In this document: piece after piece, positions 1-6,813 of the stretch | Numbering within the stretch: the first letter of the stretch is position 1 | How the letters are laid out: each line of letters starts with the position of its first letter | From: Lachnoclostridium sp. UBA1434 | GTDB taxonomy: Bacteria > Bacillota > Clostridia > Lachnospirales > Lachnospiraceae | NCBI GenBank assembly: GCA_002329645.1 | Contig: DCTS01000071.1 | Location: 1-11,507 of the forward strand | Reading direction: 5' to 3' | DNA: 11,507 nt | The notes under the pieces: model-generated | Seen by the model: the letters and a program-made list of their open reading frames with translations, nothing else | Databases searched by the model: none | What the model was told of the DNA's origin: nothing | Made by a program: the position numbers and the translations under genes

Positions 1-17
1 TCCAAGCTATAGGGTAC

Positions 18-44
18 ATTATATTTTGACCATATTTCTATCAA
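18..44 (-). promoter_or_regulatory. Possible promoter leaving the window
   Basis: The minus strand carries a perfect TATAAT (+ strand 18-23) with TTGATA (39-44) upstream at a 15-base spacing, shorter than the preferred 17. It lies after the yebC stop and would fire toward the next gene outside the window. No coding region is recognisable in 1-104. AT-rich chance matches are common, so this is weak. Confidence 0.25.
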
Positions 45-92
45 ATATACGTTTTCCGAAATGGCTCAAACCCTTGAAAATACTGGCATTTC

Positions 93-107
93 TAAGCTGT
101 CAGCTTA
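93..107. repeat. 15-bp palindrome over the yebC stop codon
   Basis: TAAGCTG and CAGCTTA are perfect inverted arms around one central base, and the right arm includes the yebC TAA stop. No T-run follows on the minus strand, so it is not a standard intrinsic terminator. It may be a weak RNA hairpin or chance. Confidence 0.4.
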
Positions 108-833
108 CTCATCCCAGTTGTGATACACTTCCTGAACATCGTCATCCTCATCCAGTAAATCAAGAATCCTGTTCATGTTCTTGATATCCTGTTCGTCCGA
201 GAGTGTAACCCAGGTCTGGGGGATCATGGACACTTCGGCTTGTACCATGGGTATGCCGGCCTTTTCAAGCGTTTCCCTGACCTCACTGAAGGAGTCGGGA
301 TCGGTAATTATCTCGTAGCTGTCCTCTTCCTCAATAAAGTCCTCGGCTCCGGCTTCCAGGGCTGTCATCATCAGGTCGTCGGCCTTCATGTCGCATTCTT
401 CCCTGTCTATGATAATCTGACCCTTCCTGTCAAACATAAAGGATACGCAGCCCTGAGTTCCTACGTTGCCGTTTCCCTTGGTAAATGCATTTCTTACATT
501 GGCTGCAGTCCTGTTCTTATTATCCGTCAATGCTTCGACAATTATTGCTATCCCATTGGGACCGTAGCCTTCGTAGGTTACGGTTTCATAATTAACGGCA
601 TTGGCATCGCCGGCTGCCTTCTTGATGCTTCTTTCTATAGTATCATTCGGCATGTTGTTAGCCTTGGCCTTGGCTATGGCATCCCTGAGCCTGCCGTTTG
701 CATTCGGATCGGGTCCGCCTTCCTTGACGGCAACAGCCAATTCACGTCCCAGCTTTGTGAATATCTTGCCCTTTACTGCATCGTTCTTTTCCTTCTTGTG
801 CTTAATATTTGCAAACTTAGAATGTCCTGACAT
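105..833 (-). CDS. yebC: YebC/PmpR/TACO1 family regulatory protein
   Basis: The product is 242 residues, the usual size of the YebC family. The N-terminus MSGHSKFANIKHKK is the family hallmark, followed by KIFTKLGRE, GGPDPNANGRLRDAIAKAKA, MPNDTIERSIKKA, YEGYGPNGIAIIVEALTDN and GCVSFMFDRKG, which covers all three domains. Family members are cytoplasmic; some are described as DNA-binding regulators (PmpR), and TACO1/YebC proteins have also been linked to translation. The sequence does not decide which role applies here. A GTG five codons further upstream is open, but the start at 833 has GAGGAG (841-846) seven bases ahead and matches the family N-terminus. The tail is very acidic (DLLDEDDDVQEVYHNWDE), normal for the family. 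It follows argR after 93 bases, where recN is often found in related genomes. Confidence 0.96.
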   Translation of the reverse strand: MSGHSKFANIKHKKEKNDAVKGKIFTKLGRELAVAVKEGGPDPNANGRLRDAIAKAKANNMPNDTIERSIKKAAGDANAVNYETVTYEGYGPNGIAIIVEALTDNKNRTAANVRNAFTKGNGNVGTQGCVSFMFDRKGQIIIDREECDMKADDLMMTALEAGAEDFIEEEDSYEIITDPDSFSEVRETLEKAGIPMVQAEVSMIPQTWVTLSDEQDIKNMNRILDLLDEDDDVQEVYHNWDE

Positions 834-884
834 ATAATTTCTCCTCACTATCTATGTAACAAAATCTTTTACAGCAGAAAAGCA

Positions 885-902
885 GGAAACCATCAGGTTC
901 CC
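885..902 (-). terminator. Weak hairpin between argR and yebC
   Basis: On the minus strand GGGAACC and GGTTTCC form a 7-bp stem with one G.U wobble and a TGAT loop, followed by TGCTTTTCTGC. The U-tract is short and interrupted, so it could be a leaky terminator after argR or only a structured leader for yebC. The rest of the 834-926 gap shows the yebC Shine-Dalgarno and no clear promoter. Confidence 0.3.
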
Positions 903-926
903 GGCTTAAATACTTAAGAAGCCAAA

Positions 927-1385
927 CTATTCTGCTGAATTAATCAGCCTGTTCAGCTTTTCCATGACAGATACAGTTGCCTCTGCAGTGCGTACGGCAC
1001 ACATAATAGTATCATCCCCAGCTATGCAGCCAACTATGCTGCTTATCTGCAAAGCATCCAATGCTGCAGCAACTGCCATCGCCATTCCTGATACAGTCTT
1101 AATGACAAGGATATTCTGTGCCGCATCCATTGATACAAAGCCTTCCCTGAGCACTCTGGTAAGCTTCTCGCTCATTACCGGCTCCGTTTTCTGCAATGCA
1201 ATATATTTTTGCTTGCCGCTGTCTACCGCCACTTTGGTGAGCTTGAGTTCTCTGATATCCCTGGATACAGTGGCCTGGGTAACATTATAACCGTCCTTCA
1301 TAAGCAACTCAGCCAGTTCCTCCTGAGTCTCGATGTCGTACTTATTAATTAATTCAATTATCTTACTCTGCCTGCTGATCTTCAT
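927..1385 (-). CDS. argR: Arginine repressor ArgR
   Basis: The product is 152 residues, standard for ArgR/AhrC, a hexameric arginine-sensing DNA-binding protein that represses arginine biosynthesis and activates catabolism. The N-terminal winged helix-turn-helix is visible as RQSKIIELINKYDIETQEEL (residues 5-24) and then VTQATVSRDIRELKLTKV, with SRD at 41-43 in the recognition helix. The C-terminal arginine-binding domain has the IAGDDTI motif (121-127). The start at 1385 matches the family N-terminus, although its Shine-Dalgarno is poor (AAGG two bases away, or AGAAAGG further off). The frame is open up to a TTG at 1427 that overlaps the nadK stop, giving a 166-residue alternative by translational coupling. 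It lies 38 bases after nadK, presumably in one operon. No clear ARG box was found in the flanks. Confidence 0.95.
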   Translation of the reverse strand: MKISRQSKIIELINKYDIETQEELAELLMKDGYNVTQATVSRDIRELKLTKVAVDSGKQKYIALQKTEPVMSEKLTRVLREGFVSMDAAQNILVIKTVSGMAMAVAAALDALQISSIVGCIAGDDTIMCAVRTAEATVSVMEKLNRLINSAE

Positions 1386-1423
1386 ATCCTTACCAGTGCC
1401 TTTCTGATTATTTTTTGTATGAT

Positions 1424-2302
1424 TCAATCCTCATTATAGACAAGCTTTGATCTGAGTATATCATAAAAGCTTGTTTGATCCAGCTTAATGAGTTTTGCTT
1501 CGTAAGCCGCCTTCTTTATGATAATGGAATCTCCCGTTCCCATGTCAGCCACCTTGCTGCCGTCATATGTCGCAGTTGCTTCCGACGCATGTGTTTTTCG
1601 GCTTTCACCCACTGTTACCCTTATCGTATCACCTGCTGATACGACTATACTTCTTGGACTGAGAGAATGGGGACATATAGGAGTTATTACTATTACATCT
1701 GCCCTTGGATTAATTATAGGCCCTCCTGCAGAAAGATTGTAGGCCGTCGAGCCGGTAGGTGTTGATATTATTACTCCGTCACCCTTGAAATTATCCACCA
1801 GCTCATCATTTACATATATAACAAGGCTTATTATCCTTGAAAAGCCCTTTCGTGCAATAACAATGTCGTTAAGTACACAGTCCGTTAGCTCTTCTCCTGA
1901 ATTAGCAGTAAAATTATTAGCGTTAATGCTCTTCACAATCTCGCCCGACAACAGCATCCGCTTTTCAATCCGGTAATCATCCCGGTAAAGGCGCTCAAGG
2001 GCTTCGCTGACATTCTGCTGCTCAATCTCGGCAAGAAATCCCAGCGTACCCAGATTAACACCCAGGACAGGAACTCCGAAGCTTAACAATTTTTTAGCTG
2101 CGCGTATTATCGTACCGTCCCCGCCAAGCACTATAGCGCAATCGCATCCGGTGCCTTCAACAGTATTTAAAGCCGCATCTATATTATCAAGCCGGGACAG
2201 GATTACCTGCTTGCCGGCCGTTCTGATATGGCCGGCAATCCTGTTTGTTACAGCATAGTCCTTATCCTTATTTTGATTGGTTATAATTAAGAATCTATCC
2301 AT
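1424..2302 (-). CDS. nadK: NAD kinase
   Basis: This 292-residue protein phosphorylates NAD to NADP using ATP or polyphosphate in the cytoplasm. The diagnostic motifs are present in order: GGDGT (60-64), NLGTLGFLAE (83-92), LNDIVI (144-149), FKGDGVIISTPTGSTAYNLS (172-191) with AGGP following, and PICPHSL (208-214). Length and motif spacing fit the PpnK/NadK family. The ATG at 2302 is preceded by a G-rich ribosome site (complement of 2313-2317) about ten bases away. The 162-base gap to tlyA is large for an operon and holds a weak candidate promoter. Its stop overlaps the TTG of the longer argR reading frame, so nadK and argR are probably co-transcribed, an arrangement conserved in Firmicutes. 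Confidence 0.97.
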   Translation of the reverse strand: MDRFLIITNQNKDKDYAVTNRIAGHIRTAGKQVILSRLDNIDAALNTVEGTGCDCAIVLGGDGTIIRAAKKLLSFGVPVLGVNLGTLGFLAEIEQQNVSEALERLYRDDYRIEKRMLLSGEIVKSINANNFTANSGEELTDCVLNDIVIARKGFSRIISLVIYVNDELVDNFKGDGVIISTPTGSTAYNLSAGGPIINPRADVIVITPICPHSLSPRSIVVSAGDTIRVTVGESRKTHASEATATYDGSKVADMGTGDSIIIKKAAYEAKLIKLDQTSFYDILRSKLVYNED

Positions 2303-2371
2303 CTGCCAGCTTACCCCCGCCTGTTATGCCCAGGAAATGCATTTTAAGACGCTTATATTCGATGAAAGCTT

Positions 2372-2399
2372 ATCATAAAATGACAAAACTTTCAAGCAA
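2372..2399 (-). promoter_or_regulatory. Possible nadK promoter
   Basis: In the tlyA-nadK gap the minus strand has TATGAT (complement of 2372-2377), five of six matches to the -10 consensus. TTGCTT (complement of 2394-2399) lies 16 bases upstream, matching only TTG of the -35 box. It would give a leader of about 60 bases. The region is AT-rich, so confidence is low. Confidence 0.25.
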
Positions 2400-2464
2400 T
2401 TTATGATTAAATTGCGCCATTTTGCATAAATATGCAGCAGTAATATCCCTGTAATAATAAACCG

Positions 2465-3358
2465 TCAATCATCAGGAAGGCTTTCGTGTGCCATATCAAC
2501 AGCAGATGTTATTAAATCATCGGAAAGAATACTGCCGGTTGGTACGCTGTTACTTAAGCTGTCGTCGGAAAGCTGTGCTTCGTTATGCTGTGCGTCATTT
2601 AGTTTTGCATCCTTTAGCTTTGTATCGCTTAGCTTTTTAATATACAATAAATATTCAATATTGCCTTCGGGGCCTCTTATAGGTGAATAATTAAGCCCAA
2701 GGCAATCATAACCGTTATTACCCGCAAAAGCTGAGACTGTTCGAATGACCTCGATATGCGTATTCTTATCCCTGACAACACCCTTTTTTCCGACCTTCTC
2801 CCTGCCGGCCTCAAACTGGGGCTTAATCAGGCATACTGCATCAGCCTCATCCTTTAGGAGCCTCCTTACCGGTATCAGGACCTTGGTCAGGGATATGAAG
2901 GATACATCTATTGAAGCAAAGGTTATATCCTCGCTTATACTTTCAGGAGTAAGGTATCTTATATTCGTCCGCTCCATGGATACCACCCTTTTGTCCTGTC
3001 TAAGCTTCCAGGCCAGTTGGTTCGTGCCCACATCCACCGCATATACCTTGGCCGCACCGTTTTGAAGCATGCAGTCTGTAAAGCCTCCTGTGGAGGAGCC
3101 GATGTCCATGCAGATTCTGCCCTCAAGCATCAGGTTGAAGCAGCCTATTGCCTTCTCCAGCTTGAGACCGCCGCGGCTTACATATTTCAGAGGGTTTTCC
3201 TTGATCTCAATTATCACATCCTCCAAAAATGTGCTTCCTGCCTTATCCTCCCTCTGCCCGTTTACAAAGACATTACCCGACATTATAACTGCCTTTGCCT
3301 TCTCCCTTGACTCGACCAGTTTTCTGTTAACCAGCATAACATCAAGGCGTTCCTTCAT
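2465..3358 (-). CDS. tlyA: TlyA family rRNA methyltransferase (S4/FtsJ-like)
   Basis: The 297-residue protein joins an N-terminal S4 RNA-binding domain (RLDVMLVNRKLVESREKAKA, residues 4-23, through VFVNG) to an FtsJ-like SAM methyltransferase domain. The SAM loop is DIGSSTGGFTD (85-95); DVSFISL (151-157) and LIKPQFE (177-183) supply the expected catalytic Asp and Lys. Mycobacterial TlyA 2'-O-methylates 16S and 23S rRNA; older annotations call the family hemolysins. Homology ends near YLLYIKK (about residue 242). The last 56 residues are an extra tail, beginning with about six degenerate five-residue repeats and ending in a Ser/Asp-rich segment, so the protein exceeds the usual 265-280 residues. 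The ATG at 3358 has a GGGAG site about seven bases upstream. It sits before nadK and argR as in many Firmicutes. Confidence 0.94.
   Translation of the reverse strand: MKERLDVMLVNRKLVESREKAKAVIMSGNVFVNGQREDKAGSTFLEDVIIEIKENPLKYVSRGGLKLEKAIGCFNLMLEGRICMDIGSSTGGFTDCMLQNGAAKVYAVDVGTNQLAWKLRQDKRVVSMERTNIRYLTPESISEDITFASIDVSFISLTKVLIPVRRLLKDEADAVCLIKPQFEAGREKVGKKGVVRDKNTHIEVIRTVSAFAGNNGYDCLGLNYSPIRGPEGNIEYLLYIKKLSDTKLKDAKLNDAQHNEAQLSDDSLSNSVPTGSILSDDLITSAVDMAHESLPDD
2546..2635 (-). repeat. 15-bp degenerate tandem repeat in the tlyA 3' end
   Basis: Six successive 15-base units encode KLSDT, KLKDA, KLNDA, QHNEA, QLSDD and SLSNS (residues 242-271 of the TlyA-like protein). Adjacent DNA units are similar, for example AAGCTAAAGGATGCA and AAACTAAATGACGCA. 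The unit length is a multiple of three, so copy changes keep the frame. Read in another register (AKLND, AQLSD) the units resemble the A(D/N)LXX pentapeptide-repeat pattern, but six copies are too few to claim that fold. Confidence 0.75.
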
Positions 3359-3415
3359 AGCTACTCTCCCATTATCTCATTATCTTATTAGCCCGCTATC
3401 CTATTATCTCAGCAT

Positions 3416-3517
3416 CTCAATATTTCAAATATCTCAATATCTCAATATCTCAATATTTCAATATTTCAATATCTCATATCTCAATATCTCAATATCTCAT
3501 ATCTCAATATCTCATAT
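3416..3517. repeat. 8-bp microsatellite-like array in the dxs-tlyA gap
   Basis: On the + strand about 13 units of CTCAATAT follow one another, with TTCAATAT variants, 7-base CTCATAT units and one 9-base unit. Similar but more degenerate words (ATTATCTC, ATTATCCC) flank it across roughly 3371-3600, filling most of the 299-base gap. The transcribed (minus) strand is repeated ATATTGAG. Because 8 is not a multiple of 3, TGA falls in all three minus frames, so it is non-coding in that direction; an open + strand frame here is a by-product. An inverted repeat TAATGAAA/TTTCATTA (3622-3629 and 3653-3660) lies at the dxs stop, without a T-run. Confidence 0.9.
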
Positions 3518-3520
3518 CTC

Positions 3521-3529
3521 ATTATATCA
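3521..3529 (-). promoter_or_regulatory. Possible extended -10 promoter for tlyA
   Basis: Just upstream of the 8-bp array the minus strand reads TGATATAAT, a perfect TATAAT with a TG extension (complement of 3521-3529). No good -35 box lies 16-18 bases upstream. If used, the whole repeat array would be in the tlyA leader. The biased composition of this gap makes chance matches likely. Confidence 0.25.
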
Positions 3530-3657
3530 TTATCCAACCAATCAATTATCTCATAATCTCCATATTTCATAATATCCATATCCCATTATCCCATTGTTGT
3601 GCCATTACCTTATTATGTCCCTAATGAAATACTCACATATGTTTGTTCCTGCTTTCA

Positions 3658-5523
3658 TTACATCTTTAATTCCTTAAGCACCCTTTTCAGGATACTGTCA
3701 CTGTCAAGTCCAAGCCTTTCATAAAGCTCATTTACACTACCATGTTCTACAAAGGCATCGGGTAAGGATATATTGATATGCTTAATTTTTCTCCTGGTTA
3801 TGCTGCTTAAGCAATCTGACACCTTTTGGCCGAAGCCTCCGTTTCTTACATTCTCCTCCATAGTAATGAATACATCATGCTTTTTGGCCAGCTCCTGCAA
3901 AAGCCCGGTATCCAGGGGTGATATAAAGCGCACATTAATGAGGGAAGCCTTCCTGCCTGCCGCCGTAAGCCCTTCAGCCAGCTTCTCTGCAGCCTTAACC
4001 ATGCTTCCGACCGCAAGTACGGCTATGGAACCGGAGAGGCTTATAACCTCGCTTTTACCGTATTCTATCGGTGTACGTACATTACTTAAGCCGTAATATG
4101 CCTCCCCCTTGGGATATCTGATTGCCACCGGTCCGTTATGACTAAGGGCAAAATCCAGCATATCCTCCAGCTCATATGCATTCTTCGGCGCCATGACAGT
4201 CAGATTAGGTATATGTGATAAGAAGGACAGGTCAAATATCCCCTGATGTGTCTTGCCGTCACGCCCGCTTATCCCGGCATGATCTATTGCAAAAACAACC
4301 GGAAGGTTATTTATACATACATCATGTATTATCTGGTCATATGCCCTCTGAAGAAACGTTGAATATACTGCCACCACGGGCTTAAAGCCTCCCATTGCCA
4401 GTCCTGCGGCAAATGTTACGGCATGCTCCTCCGCTATCCCCACATCGAAGAATCTCTCCGGGAATCGCCTCTTAAACTCCTGTAATCCTGTGCCGTACGG
4501 CATTGCAGCCGTCACCGCCACAATCTTGTCGTTTGAAGCTGCGTTTCTTACCAGCGCATCCGAGAATACTCCGGTATATGATTTGACCTTGCCTGTCTTT
4601 ATAGGTTTGCCGCTCTTTATATCAAAGGGATCCACCCCGTGGAACCTGCTCGGATACTTTTCTGCGAAGCTGTAACCCTTGCCCTTCTTTGTTATGACAT
4701 GAACCACAACTGCTTTCCTGGCTCTGGACGCAGTCCGCAGCGCATCCATCATCCTGCCTATATTATGTCCGTCTATAGGGCCGATATAAGTAAGTCCCAT
4801 ATCCTCAAAGAACATGCTTGGAAGCATGAAATACTTGATTGCATCCTTTGAACGTTTTAATCTGTTGACCACCGATTTGCCGCCGGGTACCCGGGTAAGC
4901 CTGTTTTCAAGATTTTCCTTAAAATCCGTATAATTTGAGTTGGTGCGCAGCTTAGCAAGATAATTTGCCATACCGCCCACATTTTCTGATATGGACATGT
5001 TGTTGTCGTTAAGTACAATAATTAAATTGGATTTCAGTCTGCCTGCATTATTGAGCGCCTCATATGCCATACCGCCTGTCAGCGCTCCGTCCCCCAATAC
5101 CGCTACTATCTTCTCGCTGCCCCCCGACAGCTCCCTGGCCTTTACAAGCCCCAGGGCTGCTGATATTGACGTGGAGCTGTGGCCTGTATCAAAGCTGTCG
5201 CATATATTTTCCGAACGGCTGGGAAATCCGCTTATGCCGTCGGTCTGTCTTAAGCTGTTAAACCTGTCCTTTCTGCCGGTCAGAAGCTTATGGGTATAAG
5301 ATTGGTGCCCCACGTCCCATACCAGCTTATCCTGCGGAAAGTTCAGTAAAAGGTGCAGGGCCATGGTCAGCTCCACTACGCCAAGATTAGAGGCCAGATG
5401 TCCTCCCGTCCTGCTTACATTTGCAACTAAAAAAGCCCGAATTTCTTCAGCCAGCTTACTATAATCCTGGGGTCTTATTTTCTTTATATCATTAGCCTGA
5501 TTTATACTATCCAATAATGACAA
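3658..5523 (-). CDS. dxs: 1-deoxy-D-xylulose-5-phosphate synthase
   Basis: The 621-residue enzyme makes DXP from pyruvate and glyceraldehyde 3-phosphate, the thiamine diphosphate-dependent first step of the MEP pathway, also feeding thiamine and pyridoxal synthesis in many bacteria. Landmarks are GGHLASNLG (40-48), VWDVGHQSYTHKLLTGR (68-84), the ThDP motif starting GDGALTGG (144-151) and ending NDNNMS, the catalytic GIAEEHAVTFAAG (362-374, E365 matching E. coli E370), STFLQRAYDQ (388-397) and AIRYPKG. The usual DRAG is DHAGISGRDG (414-423) here, placing His at the position of E. coli Arg420. The start is TTG at 5523, seven bases after a perfect AAGGAGG. It begins 24 bases after ispA, so the two isoprenoid genes are surely co-transcribed. 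Confidence 0.98.
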   Translation of the reverse strand: MSLLDSINQANDIKKIRPQDYSKLAEEIRAFLVANVSRTGGHLASNLGVVELTMALHLLLNFPQDKLVWDVGHQSYTHKLLTGRKDRFNSLRQTDGISGFPSRSENICDSFDTGHSSTSISAALGLVKARELSGGSEKIVAVLGDGALTGGMAYEALNNAGRLKSNLIIVLNDNNMSISENVGGMANYLAKLRTNSNYTDFKENLENRLTRVPGGKSVVNRLKRSKDAIKYFMLPSMFFEDMGLTYIGPIDGHNIGRMMDALRTASRARKAVVVHVITKKGKGYSFAEKYPSRFHGVDPFDIKSGKPIKTGKVKSYTGVFSDALVRNAASNDKIVAVTAAMPYGTGLQEFKRRFPERFFDVGIAEEHAVTFAAGLAMGGFKPVVAVYSTFLQRAYDQIIHDVCINNLPVVFAIDHAGISGRDGKTHQGIFDLSFLSHIPNLTVMAPKNAYELEDMLDFALSHNGPVAIRYPKGEAYYGLSNVRTPIEYGKSEVISLSGSIAVLAVGSMVKAAEKLAEGLTAAGRKASLINVRFISPLDTGLLQELAKKHDVFITMEENVRNGGFGQKVSDCLSSITRRKIKHINISLPDAFVEHGSVNELYERLGLDSDSILKRVLKELKM

Positions 5524-5530
5524 AGCAATT

Positions 5531-5537
5531 CCTCCTT
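5531..5537 (-). promoter_or_regulatory. Perfect ribosome binding site fixing the dxs TTG start
   Basis: The minus strand reads AAGGAGG, then seven bases, then TTG. The site lies in the 24-base gap after ispA and there is no competing ATG in frame near the conserved N-terminus, so it decides the non-ATG start. Confidence 0.85.
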
Positions 5538-5547
5538 GTCTTGCATT

Positions 5548-6489
5548 TTATTTCTTCCTCGATATCAGGCGGAGTATCAGTTCTTTAAGAAAATCATTAT
5601 TGTATGCGAACTCTTCATACTCTCTGACCGCCCGGCGGGAAAGCTTATCCACCTCTTCCCCGGCTTTATCAACACCCAGCAGGGCAGCATAGGTTATCTT
5701 TCGGTTTTTTTCATCGCTATGAGCAGGCTTTCCCAACTCCTGCGTGCTGCCGGTCACATCCAGGATATCATCCCTGATCTGAAAAGCAAGTCCGATATCG
5801 GCAGATATTGTCCTGATTCTTTCGATATCCTCATCAACGGCTCCTGCCAGTATTGCCCCCACCATCATGGAAGCTTCTATAAGGGCTCCTGTCTTTAGGT
5901 TATACATTGTATTAAGCCTATCAAGGCTAATATTGGATTCATCTGTCTCCATATCCATAACCTGGCCGCCTATCATGCCATTTATGCCGGCTTTTTCCGC
6001 AAGTATGCCCAATGCCCTCATAATCCGCCTGTATGCTGTTAATGCCTCAGATGCATCGGCAGATTTTCCTTCTGCTGCCTTGCATGCACCTATGGCAGTC
6101 TCAAAGGCATAATTAAGCAGGGCATCCCCCGACAGCAAAGCCATAGCTTCTCCGTATACCACATGTGCGGTTTTTTTGCCCCTTCTGTAATCGTCATTAT
6201 CCATGCAGGGCAAATCATCGTGCACAAGAGAATAGGTGTGGATCATTTCAATTGCCGCCATGAAGGGCCCGATAAGCTCCATATCCGTTCCTCCGAAGAG
6301 ACGGTAGGTTTCCAGCATAAGCATGGATCTTATACGCTTGCTTCCGGAAGAAAAGCTGTAATTCATGGCTTCCTTTACAGTTGCCGTTTCTCCCTCTTCC
6401 TCAGGCATAAACCTTCTCATAATCCCTTCTATCTCAGAACGGCGTTCATCAAGCATTAAATCATATTCCATCGGTTTCACCGTTTTCAT
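5548..6489 (-). CDS. ispA: Farnesyl diphosphate synthase-type polyprenyl synthetase
   Basis: The 313-residue all-helical prenyltransferase condenses IPP with DMAPP and GPP, supplying precursors for undecaprenyl and quinone-type lipids. The first Asp-rich motif is DDLPCMDNDDYRRGK (91-105) and the second is QIRDDILDVTG (237-247), followed by ELGKPAHSDEKNRKITYAAL (251-270). The two residues between D92 and the following aromatic/DD region (PC insert) fit the bacterial short-chain FPP type. The usual GGKRLRP loop is GSKRIRS (49-55): K51, R52 and R54 are kept, Gly and Pro become Ser. The ATG at 6489 lies inside xseB with AAGGAG 13 bases upstream; the ATG at 6471 gives an N-terminus closer to the family and is a credible alternative. 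Its overlap with xseB and short gap to dxs indicate one operon. Confidence 0.95.
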   Translation of the reverse strand: MKTVKPMEYDLMLDERRSEIEGIMRRFMPEEEGETATVKEAMNYSFSSGSKRIRSMLMLETYRLFGGTDMELIGPFMAAIEMIHTYSLVHDDLPCMDNDDYRRGKKTAHVVYGEAMALLSGDALLNYAFETAIGACKAAEGKSADASEALTAYRRIMRALGILAEKAGINGMIGGQVMDMETDESNISLDRLNTMYNLKTGALIEASMMVGAILAGAVDEDIERIRTISADIGLAFQIRDDILDVTGSTQELGKPAHSDEKNRKITYAALLGVDKAGEEVDKLSRRAVREYEEFAYNNDFLKELILRLISRKK

Positions 6490-6670
6490 TCAGTATCATA
6501 ATCTCCTTCTCCACCTTGTCGATGGATTCACTGCAGGACTTCAGCAGCCTGACTCCCTCCTGATAAAGGCTTAAGGATGCTTCCAGACCCATATCCGGCT
6601 TCTCCAGCTCTTCTATTATACTGTTCAGCCTTTCAAATGCTTCCTCCAGCTTGAAATCCTTATTCTCCAT
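6461..6670 (-). CDS. xseB: Exonuclease VII small subunit
   Basis: The small subunit XseB pairs with XseA, several copies per large subunit, to form exonuclease VII, which degrades single-stranded DNA from both ends. The sequence FKLEEAFERLNSIIEELEKP then LEASLSLYQEGVRLLKSC is the family helical hairpin, with the typical (E)-L-I/V-E-x-LE pattern. The start at 6670 (69 residues, normal size) has GGAG nine bases upstream and begins MENKDFKLEEAF as relatives do. The frame is open to ATGs at 6685 and 6706 (81 residues), which lack a well placed ribosome site. The stop overlaps the start of ispA by about 29 bases, so translation of the two is probably coupled. xseA lies upstream, the conserved arrangement. 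Confidence 0.93.
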   Translation of the reverse strand: MENKDFKLEEAFERLNSIIEELEKPDMGLEASLSLYQEGVRLLKSCSESIDKVEKEIMILNENGETDGI

Positions 6671-6711
6671 TTCCCTGTTCTCCATATCTATATGCGGCTT
6701 ATTCATATAAG

Positions 6712-6741
6712 ATTATAGCCGGCACTCCTTTCCTATGACTA
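6712..6741 (-). promoter_or_regulatory. Possible internal promoter before xseB
   Basis: The 107+ base gap after xseA has a perfect TATAAT (complement of 6712-6717) with TAGTCA (complement of 6736-6741, four of six -35 matches) 18 bases upstream. Transcription would begin near 6705, consistent with xseB starting at 6670 rather than 6706. It could allow xseB-ispA-dxs to be expressed apart from nusB-xseA. Confidence 0.35.
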
Positions 6742-6797
6742 TATTGCAGTTGATTGCCTGCTCTTATGCTGACCTGCCTGTGTATACCTAAGATACA

Positions 6798-6809
6798 TGC
6801 TCCGGAGCA
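6798..6809. repeat. 12-bp perfect palindrome after xseA
   Basis: TGCTCCGGAGCA is fully self-complementary and sits four bases after the xseA stop. There is no loop or T-run, so it is not a terminator; it may be a protein-binding palindrome or chance. Confidence 0.4.
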
Positions 6810-6813
6810 AAGG

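Noticed and set aside
1..104. End of another gene or an insertion-sequence end after yebC
   Set aside because: Frames on both strands are short or interrupted, and I could not recognise terminal inverted repeats or a protein family in this short segment.
3416..3517. Origin-type iterons or a CRISPR array in the dxs-tlyA gap
   Set aside because: Seven- to nine-base units without spacers, no DnaA-box series and no replication gene nearby; it is better described as a microsatellite.
3069..3572. A 167-codon open frame on the + strand across the tlyA 5' end and the 8-bp array
   Set aside because: Half lies antisense to the conserved S4 domain and the rest is translated microsatellite (ISISQYLN-type). 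The repeat simply lacks + strand stops; there is no convincing ribosome site or family.
3622..3660. Terminator at the dxs stop (TAATGAAA/TTTCATTA)
   Set aside because: The stem is AT-rich with a 23-base loop and no U-tract follows on the minus strand.
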